DNA from: an uncultured cyanobacterium
GTDB lineage: Bacteria > Cyanobacteriota > Cyanobacteriia > Cyanobacteriales > Geitlerinemataceae
Assembly: GCA_937121005.1 (NCBI GenBank)
Contig: CAKZKB010000134.1
Location: 1 to 18,758, forward strand
Reading direction: 5' to 3'
DNA length: 18,758 bases
Positions 1 through 8,176 of the stretch are shown here, piece after piece. The notes under the pieces are model-generated. The model had not been told where the DNA came from, made no database searches, and saw only the letters and a list, made by a program, of their open reading frames with translations. The position numbers and the translations under genes were made by a program. How positions within the stretch are numbered: position 1 is the first letter of the stretch; the number at the start of each line of letters is the position of its first letter.

Positions 1-1
1 C

Positions 2-1480
2 GAGGTGCTGCTAAAAACGGCTCCGCATTTAGTCCGATCGCTGATGCTAACGGTGCCCGTTTACGGCGATCGCTCCCGTCCGTACTGGAAAATTTGGGCG
101 GGCATGATTCTTTACGATATCTTTAGCTTTGATAAAACCCATCCCGGTCGGCGAATGCTGCCAGGAAAAACCATTCGCCAGGTGTTTCGCCATCTCGATA
201 CGGAAGATTTGAGCGGTGGAGCCCAGTATTACGACGCGCAAGCAGCTTATGCCGAGCGTTTGTGCTGGGAAAACATTCTAGCGGCAAAAGAGGCCGGTGC
301 AACGGTTCTCAACTACGCAGAAGTGACCCAGTTGCACGTCGAAAATAACCGAGTCACCCATTTAACCTGTCGCGACGAAGCCAGCGATACGGAGTTTACA
401 ATTAAAGGTAGCGCCAATGCGGTGGTTCTCAATACTTCCGGGCCGTGGGTGGATTTAGTCTGCGATCGCGCTGCGGAAAAATCCGTCAGCAAGTCTCGGA
501 AAATGGGGGGAACCAAAGGCAGTCATATCGTTGTCGATAGCTTTCCTGGCGCGCCCGAGTCGGCGCTGTACGTGGAAGCCAAAACCGACGGACGGCCCTT
601 TTTCATCGTGCCTTGGTTGGGAATGTATTTAATTGGCACGACGGATCTGCCCTACAAAGGCGACCTCGATCGCATCAAAGCTGACGACTCGGAAATTGAC
701 TATCTCGTTACCGAAACCAACAACATTATTCCGGCGGCGCGATTGACCCGAGAAAGCGTCAAATTCACCTATTCGGGAATTCGTCCCCTTCCTTATGCCG
801 AAGGGAAAGCACCGGGCAGCATCACTCGCCGCCATATTCTCCACGATCATACCAAAGAAGGGGCAAACAATCTCATTTCTTTAATTGGTGGGAAGTTGAC
901 GACCTATCGCCACGTGGGTGAAGAAATGGTAGATTTGGCCTACAAGAAAATGGGCAAAGCTGCGCCTCCTTGTCCCACTTACGATGCCCCTTTACCGGGG
1001 GCGATTTTAGCTGACGACGATCGGATTACCGATGCGGTCGATCGCTACAGCGATCGCGTATCTATGGAGACAGTTTACTACCTGTACGAGCTCTACGGAT
1101 CGCGGGCGGCGGACGTGCTGGCACGAACAGATGACGCACCCGAACTGGCAGAAAAAATCACCCCAGAACTCATCGATATTAAGGCCCAAATCGTCTATGC
1201 AGCCGAGTCGGAAATGGCCGAAACCATGCTCGATATCAACCGCCGCCGGACGACGATCGCCATGAAGAGTTGCTATGGTTTGCAAACCCTAGATACCCTG
1301 GCCGAAGTGTTGATGAAATACTGCGGCTGGAATCAGGAAAAATGCGATCGGCAAAAGGTGGAATATCGCACCTACATGGAGCTAAACTGCATTCCTGACT
1401 ATGCGATCTCTAAAGGTCGGGTGGCGAAAAACTGGCAATTGTCGGGCGATAAAGTGGTTCCGGTGACAGTCGATCGCTAA
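2..1480 (+). CDS. glpD: Glycerol-3-phosphate dehydrogenase, FAD-dependent (5' end cut by window)
   Basis: Oxidises sn-glycerol-3-phosphate to dihydroxyacetone phosphate and passes electrons through FAD to the membrane quinone pool; it acts at the inner face of a membrane. The frame is open to the window edge, so the GTG at base 5 is not the start; the N-terminal dinucleotide-binding GxGxxG region (roughly 60-70 residues) lies outside. Counting from that GTG, the segments KGSHIVVD (171-178), PWLGMYLIGTTD (203-214), SGIRPL (257-262) and GGKLTTYR (295-302) match the DAO-fold core of GlpD. Residues from about 325 onward form the all-helical C-terminal GlpD domain. The 3' end is complete. It converges on the TPR gene, with a palindrome between them. 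Recognised by family resemblance; an FAD-dependent oxidoreductase of another kind is unlikely given the C-terminal domain. Confidence 0.93.
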   Translation, partial: EVLLKTAPHLVRSLMLTVPVYGDRSRPYWKIWAGMILYDIFSFDKTHPGRRMLPGKTIRQVFRHLDTEDLSGGAQYYDAQAAYAERLCWENILAAKEAGATVLNYAEVTQLHVENNRVTHLTCRDEASDTEFTIKGSANAVVLNTSGPWVDLVCDRAAEKSVSKSRKMGGTKGSHIVVDSFPGAPESALYVEAKTDGRPFFIVPWLGMYLIGTTDLPYKGDLDRIKADDSEIDYLVTETNNIIPAARLTRESVKFTYSGIRPLPYAEGKAPGSITRRHILHDHTKEGANNLISLIGGKLTTYRHVGEEMVDLAYKKMGKAAPPCPTYDAPLPGAILADDDRITDAVDRYSDRVSMETVYYLYELYGSRAADVLARTDDAPELAEKITPELIDIKAQIVYAAESEMAETMLDINRRRTTIAMKSCYGLQTLDTLAEVLMKYCGWNQEKCDRQKVEYRTYMELNCIPDYAISKGRVAKNWQLSGDKVVPVTVDR

Positions 1481-1518
1481 TCTACGGGAAACGGGACAGC
1501 AATAAAATTGCCCTCACT

Positions 1519-1551
1519 CCAAACCCCTCTCTCCGGGGAGAGGGTTTGGGG
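1519..1551. repeat. Palindromic element between convergent genes
   Basis: Left arm CCAAACCCCTCTCTCC and right arm GGAGAGGGTTTGG fold into a long GC-rich hairpin with a small bulge; the core CTCTCC-GG-GGAGAG is perfect. It lies between the 3' ends of glpD and the TPR gene, so it could act as a terminator for both strands, but no T-run follows on either side. Such CT-rich palindromes are also dispersed repeats in cyanobacterial genomes. The rest of 1481-1631 shows nothing else except a HIP1 octamer at 1623-1630. Confidence 0.6.
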
Positions 1552-1631
1552 TTTCAACAGAACTATCCCGCTTATTTCTCAGACGAACAACAGGGGAACG
1601 GGTGCAAATTTTAACTCTAGAGGCGATCGCT

Positions 1632-4199
1632 TTAGGGAAGATGTTGTTGGGTCAGATCGAGGTTAGCTTGGGCGAGAGGGTGGTTGAGTTTGAGGGCGCG
1701 AGTGAAGCACTCTAGCGCTTCATTATAACGTCCGAGTCGATACAATGCAGTACCGCGACCGTTCCAGGCTTCGTCGAGGTTAGGAGCGATTTCTAGCGCT
1801 GTGGTAAAATCTTCTAGGGCGGCGGTCAGATCTTGCAGTTGCAGAAGAATACAGCCTCGGTTACTGTAGATAACTTCGTGCATTTTTTTCTCGTTTTCTG
1901 GATCGAGTTCGAGGGCTTTATTGCAGCTTTCGAGTGCAGTTTGATACTGTCGCAGGTAGTAGGCAGGAAAGCTACGGTTTGCCCAAGCTATGGTAAATTC
2001 AGGATCGAGGTTTAATGCCGTATCAAAATACTCTAGCGCTTTTTGGCAGCGCTCTAGATCGATTTCAGTTATGTTTTGCGAACCATTACAGTTTTGAGGT
2101 TGACGAATCAGTAAGGAGTTGCCAAAACCTGCGATCGGATGTGGTTTGTAGGAGTAACGCACGAGAGACGAATAGCCTCTAGCATTCCATAATTCACTAT
2201 TATTAGGTTGTATCTTAGTTCTCAAAAGGTACAGATCCTCATTAAAGTAAGTTTTCAGTAGAACCCAAAGTATAAACTTAAAATACCACCCCTTTTCAGG
2301 AGAGTAAACTAAGGCTTTTAAAGCGCTATTACCTGATTCTTCATAACGACCTAGCTTACGAAGAAAAATCCCTCGACCATACCAAGCATAGTGATAGTCA
2401 GGTTGAATTTCTAGAGCGCGATCGTAACTTTGCAAGGCTTCTTCATAGCGCTGCAAGTTACCCAGTATAACACCTCGATTATGCCAAGCTAGGTAATAGT
2501 CAGGTTGAATTTCTAGAGCGCGATCGTAGCTTTGTACGGCTTCTTCGTAGCGCTTCAAATTAAACAGTACAACACCTCGATTGTACCAAGCTAGGTAATA
2601 GTCGGGTTGAATTTCTAGAGCGCGATCGTAGCTTTGTACGGCTTCTTCGTAGCGCTGTAAACGAGATAGTGCAATACCTCTATTATGCCAGGCTAAGTGA
2701 GAGTTAGGTTGAACCTCTACAACTCGATCGAAACTCGCTAGAGCATTATTGTAGTCATACAAATAATTGCAGAAAATAACTCCTTTAGCATCCCAAAGTT
2801 CAATAGGAGTTTTCTTTATTTTTACAACAAGAGTATTCCTGTTAATATCTTCTTGATATCGATTTAGGCTGTTAATAATCAAGTCATCAGAAGACCAGGT
2901 TTCAGAATTTACTGGACGGTTTTCCAACGCGCAGTCATAAATTTTAATAGCATCTTTGTGTCGCTTTAGACTGCAAAGTATATCACCTTTATAGACCAGA
3001 ATATCATAATTTTGGGGTTGAATTTGGAGGGCGCGATCGTAGTTTGCGAGTGCTTTTTCATATTGCTCTAAATTATGAAGTGCAACTCCCTTATAAATTA
3101 TAATATCGCAGTTTTGAGGTTGATCCTCTAAGACGCAGTTATAAATTTTAATTGCCTCTTTATATTTTCCTAGTAAGATAAGTAAATTACCTTTTGACAT
3201 TAAAACACTGCAATTTTGCGGTTGCTTTTTTAATACGCAATCATAACTTGCAAGTGCTTCTTCGTATCGCCCTATTAATGCGAGTAAATTGGCTTTAGAA
3301 ATCCAAGCATTTTTATTGTTAGGATTTTTTTGTATTGCACGATCGTAACAATTTAAAGCCCGAGTTAAATTTTTAGAATTTTTTTTCTCTAAAAACATAA
3401 AACCTGTCTCTAGTTTAAGCGAGATTACCTTTGGGTATAACAACTCAAATAGTTTTCCCTGCTCGACAAGGAGATTGGATTTTTCCTGAAAATCTGACGG
3501 ATCGATTTTGAGGATTCGATCCCTGAGTTCAAAGATTTTTTCCATCACTCGATCTGGGGATAAAGCAAGATGGTTTTTATACTTTTCAGATACCAGATCG
3601 TGAGACAGTTTTTGTAAATTCCTGGAAATTTCACTAAACTTAAAAAAGCCCGATCGCCAGTCAAAAAAATCTGGCGCACGTTGAATAAAATAATCGATCG
3701 CGAAACTCCGAACGAAAAAGATTAGAGAGATCGGTAAATTGGCTTCAAATGCCTCCCGTTGTCGATTTAAATGACTCAGCAGTGGCGGTACGCCCTTCCA
3801 GCTGTAACTATAAATTTCTTCAGAACTCCAACCTGCAAGCCGTTTTGTATCTTCATAACCATACAATACTTGCTCTACACCCGTTATACAAGCAATATCA
3901 AACTTTTCTTCCTGGTAGCGCTCCCATAATTCCCCGTACAAAGTATCATTTTTCCGATCCAACTCGATCGGTATTAATTTCTTCTGCGGAAAGCGCCCCT
4001 GGATCGCTTTCATAACTTGCTCTGCCCGAGCCGGATTGCACTCGACAAAAAACAAGCCAAATCCCTTCTTACGGCGTAAGGCTCGAAATAAATCGTTTAG
4101 AACTTCTGTAGTTTCTGGATTCCAGCGATCGAGATCTTCGATCGCCAAACCCAGACGATCGAGCTTCTCAATCTCGTTTTCCCACCGTTTCTCGGCCAT
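1632..4199 (-). CDS. TPR-repeat protein with N-terminal degenerate NTPase-like domain
   Basis: 855 residues from the ATG at 4199. This start is preferred over the in-frame GTG at 4214: an AAGGAG lies five bases before the ATG, and the ATG overlaps the stop of the upstream ATPase gene as TAATG, a classic coupling arrangement. Residues about 10-195 form an alpha/beta domain with PDFFDWRSGFFKF at 176-188, a signature I associate with STAND-like NTPase regions, but there is no GxxxxGK[ST] loop, so it is probably catalytically dead (inference). Residues about 265-850 are some twelve TPR units of 34 residues, three of them almost identical, plus degenerate units around 435-475 and 640-715. No signal peptide or membrane helix is seen. 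The TPR array should bind a protein or peptide partner, with the neighbouring ATPase as the obvious candidate. The biological role is unknown. Confidence 0.85.
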   Translation of the reverse strand: MAEKRWENEIEKLDRLGLAIEDLDRWNPETTEVLNDLFRALRRKKGFGLFFVECNPARAEQVMKAIQGRFPQKKLIPIELDRKNDTLYGELWERYQEEKFDIACITGVEQVLYGYEDTKRLAGWSSEEIYSYSWKGVPPLLSHLNRQREAFEANLPISLIFFVRSFAIDYFIQRAPDFFDWRSGFFKFSEISRNLQKLSHDLVSEKYKNHLALSPDRVMEKIFELRDRILKIDPSDFQEKSNLLVEQGKLFELLYPKVISLKLETGFMFLEKKNSKNLTRALNCYDRAIQKNPNNKNAWISKANLLALIGRYEEALASYDCVLKKQPQNCSVLMSKGNLLILLGKYKEAIKIYNCVLEDQPQNCDIIIYKGVALHNLEQYEKALANYDRALQIQPQNYDILVYKGDILCSLKRHKDAIKIYDCALENRPVNSETWSSDDLIINSLNRYQEDINRNTLVVKIKKTPIELWDAKGVIFCNYLYDYNNALASFDRVVEVQPNSHLAWHNRGIALSRLQRYEEAVQSYDRALEIQPDYYLAWYNRGVVLFNLKRYEEAVQSYDRALEIQPDYYLAWHNRGVILGNLQRYEEALQSYDRALEIQPDYHYAWYGRGIFLRKLGRYEESGNSALKALVYSPEKGWYFKFILWVLLKTYFNEDLYLLRTKIQPNNSELWNARGYSSLVRYSYKPHPIAGFGNSLLIRQPQNCNGSQNITEIDLERCQKALEYFDTALNLDPEFTIAWANRSFPAYYLRQYQTALESCNKALELDPENEKKMHEVIYSNRGCILLQLQDLTAALEDFTTALEIAPNLDEAWNGRGTALYRLGRYNEALECFTRALKLNHPLAQANLDLTQQHLP
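2401..2706 (-). repeat. Three 102-base tandem repeats coding identical-type TPR units
   Basis: The string beginning GGTTGAATTTCTAGAGCGCG recurs at 2401, 2503 and 2605, exactly 102 bases apart, i.e. one 34-codon TPR each (RYEEAVQSYDRALEIQPDYY type). A more diverged unit starts at 2707, again 102 bases on. The near-identity at nucleotide level points to recent tandem duplication inside the gene and possible copy-number variation. Confidence 0.9.
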
Positions 4200-5497
4200 T
4201 ACAACTCCTTCCACAAGACGGGATGAACATCATACCAGGTTTGCTTGTCGCCATTGTCATCGAAATAACGGTATTCTAACACGCAACGGCTAAAAAGTAA
4301 ACTGCGCTGTACCGCATCGTTTTCGATCGCCTTGTCTTTTCGCACCTCTCGCAAGACTTCCCACCAATCTTCCTCTACGGCTCGTCGGTACACATCTCGC
4401 AGCGCATCTACCGCTCGCTGTACCGCCCGCGCCCGAATCGGGAGCTCGTCGGTTTTATTGATGGTTTCCTGCATCAACTGTACCAAATCTCGCACGTAAC
4501 CGCCACTCATCAAGCATAACTCTCGCAGCACTTCCTCCGACTCAAACACATCGGGAACCAGCACATCTCGCAAAGTGGAAGGAAGTCGCAAACGAATAAT
4601 CGTTTTGAGGATTTCCAATCCCTTATCGTAAGGGTCGTCATTTTTCCAACGTACCATAATTGACGGCAACACTTGGGGAATACCGTAATTATCTTTGAGT
4701 TCCGTTGCCCAACGAGAGTGAATGAGAGAAATCGGAACCGTATAAATGATGTGACATTCGAGGGCTTTGAGTTGTTCGTGACGATCGAGAAAAATTTCCT
4801 CGTGGTTGCTGCGTCCGTTGTCTCGGAAAATGGGAACGATGCGATCGAGATTGTCCGCAATTACCAGTAGTTTCGTGTCTTCTGGCAGGCGATCCCTAGC
4901 ATCTTGAACAAACACATTCAGGGCTTTAATGAGTGTTTCCGTATGCGGCTCGATGCGATCGCGAATTTTTTGGCGTTGTCCGGGTTCTGCCCGTACTGAT
5001 GCCATTATTTTGGCAAATTCCTTCAATCCGATCGCCAAATTGACTTGCTCGATATTGATTTCTGTTAACATCACATCCTGCAAATCTTGCAGTCGTGCCT
5101 TGAGCCAATCAAGAACAGGGTTGGGATTCGCTGTGTCTTTCAGTTCCCGCAATAAATGGCGAGTGCAGGCAAGAAGAATATCAGTATATTCAGCATCTTG
5201 AACGCTGATGTCTTGTTCGTCAGCAGCGAAATAAACGACGACATGACCTCGATCTTCTAGGTCTTTTTGTAGTCGCAGTAACTCCGTCGTTTTTCCCGAT
5301 CCTCGATAGCCAGAATACACTTGATAAGTAAACGCTCGCGATCGCCGCACCGTGCGTCCCAAATCTTTGACCACATCTTCATCGCCGCGCACTGCCCGAC
5401 AGTCCACATACGCCGGATCTCCAGGCTGCAATGGCGTAGGCGTAAAGGCATTATACATCTCATCTAGGAGATCTTCCATTTCTTGGAAGCTAAGCAT
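4199..5497 (-). CDS. P-loop ATPase, partner of the TPR protein
   Basis: 432 residues. Walker A is GYRGSGKTT at 63-71; Walker B is LLVIADNLDR at 210-219, with two acidic residues (D215, D218) spaced as in AAA/KAP/STAND-type ATPases. The C-terminal third (about 320-430) is helical and ends in a segment containing YRYF and WYDVHPVLW, resembling the winged-helix tail seen in such ATPases. No membrane segment is visible, so it should be cytosolic. The stop codon overlaps the start of the TPR gene by one base, so the two are made together and probably act as one complex. No clear ribosome site precedes the ATG; an internal ATG at codon 7 is the alternative start. The sequence suits a nucleotide-driven switch or chaperone-like motor. 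I do not recognise a named family with a known function. Confidence 0.85.
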   Translation of the reverse strand: MLSFQEMEDLLDEMYNAFTPTPLQPGDPAYVDCRAVRGDEDVVKDLGRTVRRSRAFTYQVYSGYRGSGKTTELLRLQKDLEDRGHVVVYFAADEQDISVQDAEYTDILLACTRHLLRELKDTANPNPVLDWLKARLQDLQDVMLTEINIEQVNLAIGLKEFAKIMASVRAEPGQRQKIRDRIEPHTETLIKALNVFVQDARDRLPEDTKLLVIADNLDRIVPIFRDNGRSNHEEIFLDRHEQLKALECHIIYTVPISLIHSRWATELKDNYGIPQVLPSIMVRWKNDDPYDKGLEILKTIIRLRLPSTLRDVLVPDVFESEEVLRELCLMSGGYVRDLVQLMQETINKTDELPIRARAVQRAVDALRDVYRRAVEEDWWEVLREVRKDKAIENDAVQRSLLFSRCVLEYRYFDDNGDKQTWYDVHPVLWKEL

Positions 5498-5549
5498 AAT
5501 CGGCGATCGCGTGGTAAGGTGGACAGAGAAAATCGGGTCTTAAGGTATT

Positions 5550-5576
5550 ATTATACAACCGCTACTCAAACAACAA
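5550..5576 (-). promoter_or_regulatory. Candidate promoter of the ATPase/TPR operon in a divergent intergene
   Basis: On the minus strand a perfect TATAAT lies at 5555-5550, about 50 bases before the ATPase start. The best -35 is a weak TTGTTG at 5576-5571 with a short 15-base spacer. The 78-base gap (5498-5575) must also hold the promoter of the acetyltransferase gene; the same AT-rich core (5546-5557) offers TATTAT/TATACA on the plus strand, so the two promoters may overlap. Confidence 0.4.
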
Positions 5577-6763
5577 TGTCTATAATTCCTCTACACTATA
5601 CTAACCGCTACACTCGCATCGAAACCCCGCAAGACGATCGCGCTTTGGGAGACATTCTGGTGCGATCGTTCCACCAACTCTCCGACTACTGGCCAGCCTA
5701 CCGCGATCGCGTTGGCAGACACAACTTTCGCCTCATCAAACAAAACGATACTGTACTCGGGGGTTGTGCGGTGTATAATATGGGTCAATGGTTCGGCGGC
5801 CGTCGCTTGCCCCTGCGCGGCGTAGCGGCGGTGGGTGTTGCCCCAGAATATCGCGGTCGAGGTGTGGCACTACAATTGCTGCACCACGTCGTCCGCGAAT
5901 GCGCTGCCGATGGGGTTCCCCTGTCGGCGCTGTATCCTGCCGTACCCCAACTGTACCAGAAAGTGGGCTACGAACGCGCGGGGTTGCACTGTCGCTGGCA
6001 GCTTCCCCTGAAGGCGATCGCCCCCGGAAGTCGCAGTTTGCCCGTCTATCGGGTCGATCGCGACCGTAGCGAACCGTTTGAGACGGTTTATCGCCAATTT
6101 GCCCGCGATCGCAACGGCTACCTAGACCGCCCTGCGGCCTTGTGGCAAAACATACTCGGTGCAGAAGACGATCCTGTTGTTGCTGACTGCATTGGCGATC
6201 GCGACGATCCGCAAGGCTATATTATTTATACCGTCGATCGCCGGGACGGTCAAACCCTGCTGGACGTGCGGGACTGGGCCGCCACTACCCCGGAAGCGGT
6301 ACGCCGCCTGTGGACGTTTGCGGCCGACCACCGGGCCCAGATCGGGGCCATGTCCTGGTGGGGCACGGGGGTCGAACCCTGGTTGTCTTTGGTAGACGAT
6401 CGATCGGCGACGATCGCGACTCAAAAAATTTGGGATCTGCGGATCGTCAACGCCGCCACCGCCTTAAGCGATCGCCCCTACCCACCCGTCACCACCGAAC
6501 TACACTTCCATATCAGAGACGATCTGCTGGCCGCCAACAACGGTAAAATTATTCTTGTCGTCACCAATGGCACGGGCGAAACCATCTCCGGCGGACGCGG
6601 CGAGTTGCAACTCAATATTCGCGGCTTAGCATCATTATATACGGGTTTGATTTCCGCGCGATCGTTGCAGCATATCGGGTTTTTAAAAGGCAGCGATCGC
6701 GCCATCGCCACAGCCGATTTACTCTTCTGCGGCCCCGTTCCGGGAATGCCCGATTTCTTTTAA
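5576..6763 (+). CDS. GNAT-family N-acetyltransferase, Eis-like
   Basis: 395 residues from the ATG at 5576. The frame is open further upstream to 5483, but that would overlap the start of the divergent ATPase gene, and similarity begins at MSIIPLHY. The acetyl-CoA-binding motif is GVAPEYRGRG at 87-96, followed by SALYPAVPQLYQKVGYE, the typical Eis/COG4552 core with the tyrosine (Y127) used as general acid in that family. The C-terminal half corresponds to the second GNAT-like plus SCP2-like domains of Eis, and the protein ends in Phe; in Eis proteins the C-terminal carboxylate takes part in catalysis. Length fits the roughly 400-residue family. Probably acetylates amines; the substrate is unknown. 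Likely co-transcribed with the reductase 24 bases downstream. Confidence 0.88.
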   Translation: MSIIPLHYTNRYTRIETPQDDRALGDILVRSFHQLSDYWPAYRDRVGRHNFRLIKQNDTVLGGCAVYNMGQWFGGRRLPLRGVAAVGVAPEYRGRGVALQLLHHVVRECAADGVPLSALYPAVPQLYQKVGYERAGLHCRWQLPLKAIAPGSRSLPVYRVDRDRSEPFETVYRQFARDRNGYLDRPAALWQNILGAEDDPVVADCIGDRDDPQGYIIYTVDRRDGQTLLDVRDWAATTPEAVRRLWTFAADHRAQIGAMSWWGTGVEPWLSLVDDRSATIATQKIWDLRIVNAATALSDRPYPPVTTELHFHIRDDLLAANNGKIILVVTNGTGETISGGRGELQLNIRGLASLYTGLISARSLQHIGFLKGSDRAIATADLLFCGPVPGMPDFF

Positions 6764-6787
6764 TGTTTTATTCGATCGCTTCTTAAG

Positions 6788-7996
6788 ATGCAATACCGAC
6801 GCTTCGGACGCACCAACTTACAAATGCCCGTTTTTTCTTGCGGGGGAATGCGCTACCAACACTCGTGGAAAGACGTGCCCGAGTCGGAGATTCCGATCGC
6901 CAGTCAGCGCAACCTAGAAGCGACGATCGTCCGTGCTTTAGAAGTGGGAATTAACCACATCGAAACCGCTCGCGGTTACGGCACGTCTGAAGTCCAACTC
7001 GGTAAAATTTTACCACAGTTTCCCCGCGAAAAACTGATCGTCCAGACCAAAGTTTCCCCCGATCCAGATCCACAAGCGTTTCGCAACACTTTCGAGAAAT
7101 CTCTGCGTAACCTCCAGTTAGAGTATGTCGATTTGCTTGGCTTGCACGGCATCAATAACGAAGAACTTCTCGATTATAGCATTCGTCCCGGTGGCTGCTG
7201 GGAAGTTGCCAAACAGTTGCAGCAAGAAGGGAAAGGACGATACATCGGTTTTTCCACTCATGGCGAAACCGATACCATTTTAGACGCGATCGAGTCCGAT
7301 TTGTTCGACTACGTTAACCTGCACTGGTACTATATCAATCAATTTAACTGGCAGGCGATCGAGGCTGCAACTCGCCACGACATGGGGGTTTTTATTATCA
7401 GCCCCTCTAACAAAGGGGGAATGCTCTACGAACCCTCACCCACACTTTCAGAGATTTGTCAACCCCTCAGCCCGATGGTGTTTAACGATTTGTTTTGTTT
7501 GAGCCATCCGCAAGTCCATACTCTCAGCATTGGAGCCGACAAACCCAGCGACTTTGACGAACATCTCAAAACCCTATCTCTGCTCGATCGCGCTGATGAA
7601 TTGTTACCCCCCATTCTCCATCGCTGGCGCGAAGTGGCGATCGCCCGCTTCAGCGACTATTTTAACAGCAAAGAAACTGCTCGCGAATGGTACAATACGT
7701 GGCATCTCGGCATACCAAATTTTCACCATACGCCTAATCACATCAACGTTGTCGTGGTTCTGTGGTTGTGGAACTTAGCCACCGCCTACGAAATGCTCGA
7801 CTACGGCAAAATGCGCTACAATCTTTTAGGCAATGCCGACCATTGGTTTCCTGGAAATAAAGCCGACAAACTCGATAATCTCCATTGGACTTCTTGCTTG
7901 CAAAATAGTCCGCACCGCGATCGTATTCCTGCTATTTTAGCCGATGCCGATCGCCGGCTTGGTGGAGAAGCCGTGAAGCGTTTATCCCAATCTTAA
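6788..7996 (+). CDS. Aldo/keto reductase-like protein (COG1453 type), iron-sulfur cysteines absent
   Basis: 402 residues. The N-terminal 270 residues make an aldo/keto reductase TIM barrel: MQYRRFGRTNLQMP start, ETARGYGTSE at 59-68, catalytic-type Y64, K88 (VQTKVSP) and H120 (LGLHG). The aspartate of the usual D-Y-K-H tetrad is Glu (E59). The C-terminal extension (about 275-400; LWNLATAYEMLDYGKMRY, HWFPG) corresponds to the C-terminal domain of COG1453 members that usually carries a 4Fe-4S cluster, but only one cysteine (C369) lies there and no CxxCxxC is present, so a cluster is unlikely. It probably uses NADPH; the substrate is unknown. The gene follows the acetyltransferase by 24 bases, so they likely share an mRNA. 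Confidence 0.87.
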   Translation: MQYRRFGRTNLQMPVFSCGGMRYQHSWKDVPESEIPIASQRNLEATIVRALEVGINHIETARGYGTSEVQLGKILPQFPREKLIVQTKVSPDPDPQAFRNTFEKSLRNLQLEYVDLLGLHGINNEELLDYSIRPGGCWEVAKQLQQEGKGRYIGFSTHGETDTILDAIESDLFDYVNLHWYYINQFNWQAIEAATRHDMGVFIISPSNKGGMLYEPSPTLSEICQPLSPMVFNDLFCLSHPQVHTLSIGADKPSDFDEHLKTLSLLDRADELLPPILHRWREVAIARFSDYFNSKETAREWYNTWHLGIPNFHHTPNHINVVVVLWLWNLATAYEMLDYGKMRYNLLGNADHWFPGNKADKLDNLHWTSCLQNSPHRDRIPAILADADRRLGGEAVKRLSQS

Positions 7997-8144
7997 CGCC
8001 AAACCGCTTTACTAACTGGCCCGCATAACGATCTAAACTCGGGCAAAATCGCCTAAGCTATAAAATCAGCATGGGCAACCCTGACGACGTATGGCTATAT
8101 CGCGTTGATGTATCCAAGATCTCCAGATATCCCCTAGGAGCCAA

Positions 8145-8172
8145 TCCAAAATCTAAAATCCAAAATCTAAAA
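8145..8172. repeat. Heptameric tandem repeat before the acyltransferase gene
   Basis: Four 7-base units alternate as TCCAAAA TCTAAAA TCCAAAA TCTAAAA and end five bases before the ATG at 8177, where a ribosome site would be expected. This is the cyanobacterial STRR type of short tandem repeat. The rest of 7997-8176 has a TATAAAAT at 8059-8066 that could be a -10, without a convincing -35. Confidence 0.75.
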
Positions 8173-8176
8173 TTGT

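Noticed and set aside
2401..2808. CRISPR-like array because of regular direct repeats
   Set aside because: The 102-base period is 34 codons in frame within a TPR protein; no spacers differ in the CRISPR manner.
1632..5497. Calling the ATPase/TPR pair a defence system
   Set aside because: No effector domain, no neighbouring defence genes, and no recognised system with this composition; kept as a hypothesis only.
8059..8066. Promoter TATAAAAT before the plsC-type gene
   Set aside because: No acceptable -35 at 16-18 bases upstream; too weak to list as a feature of its own.
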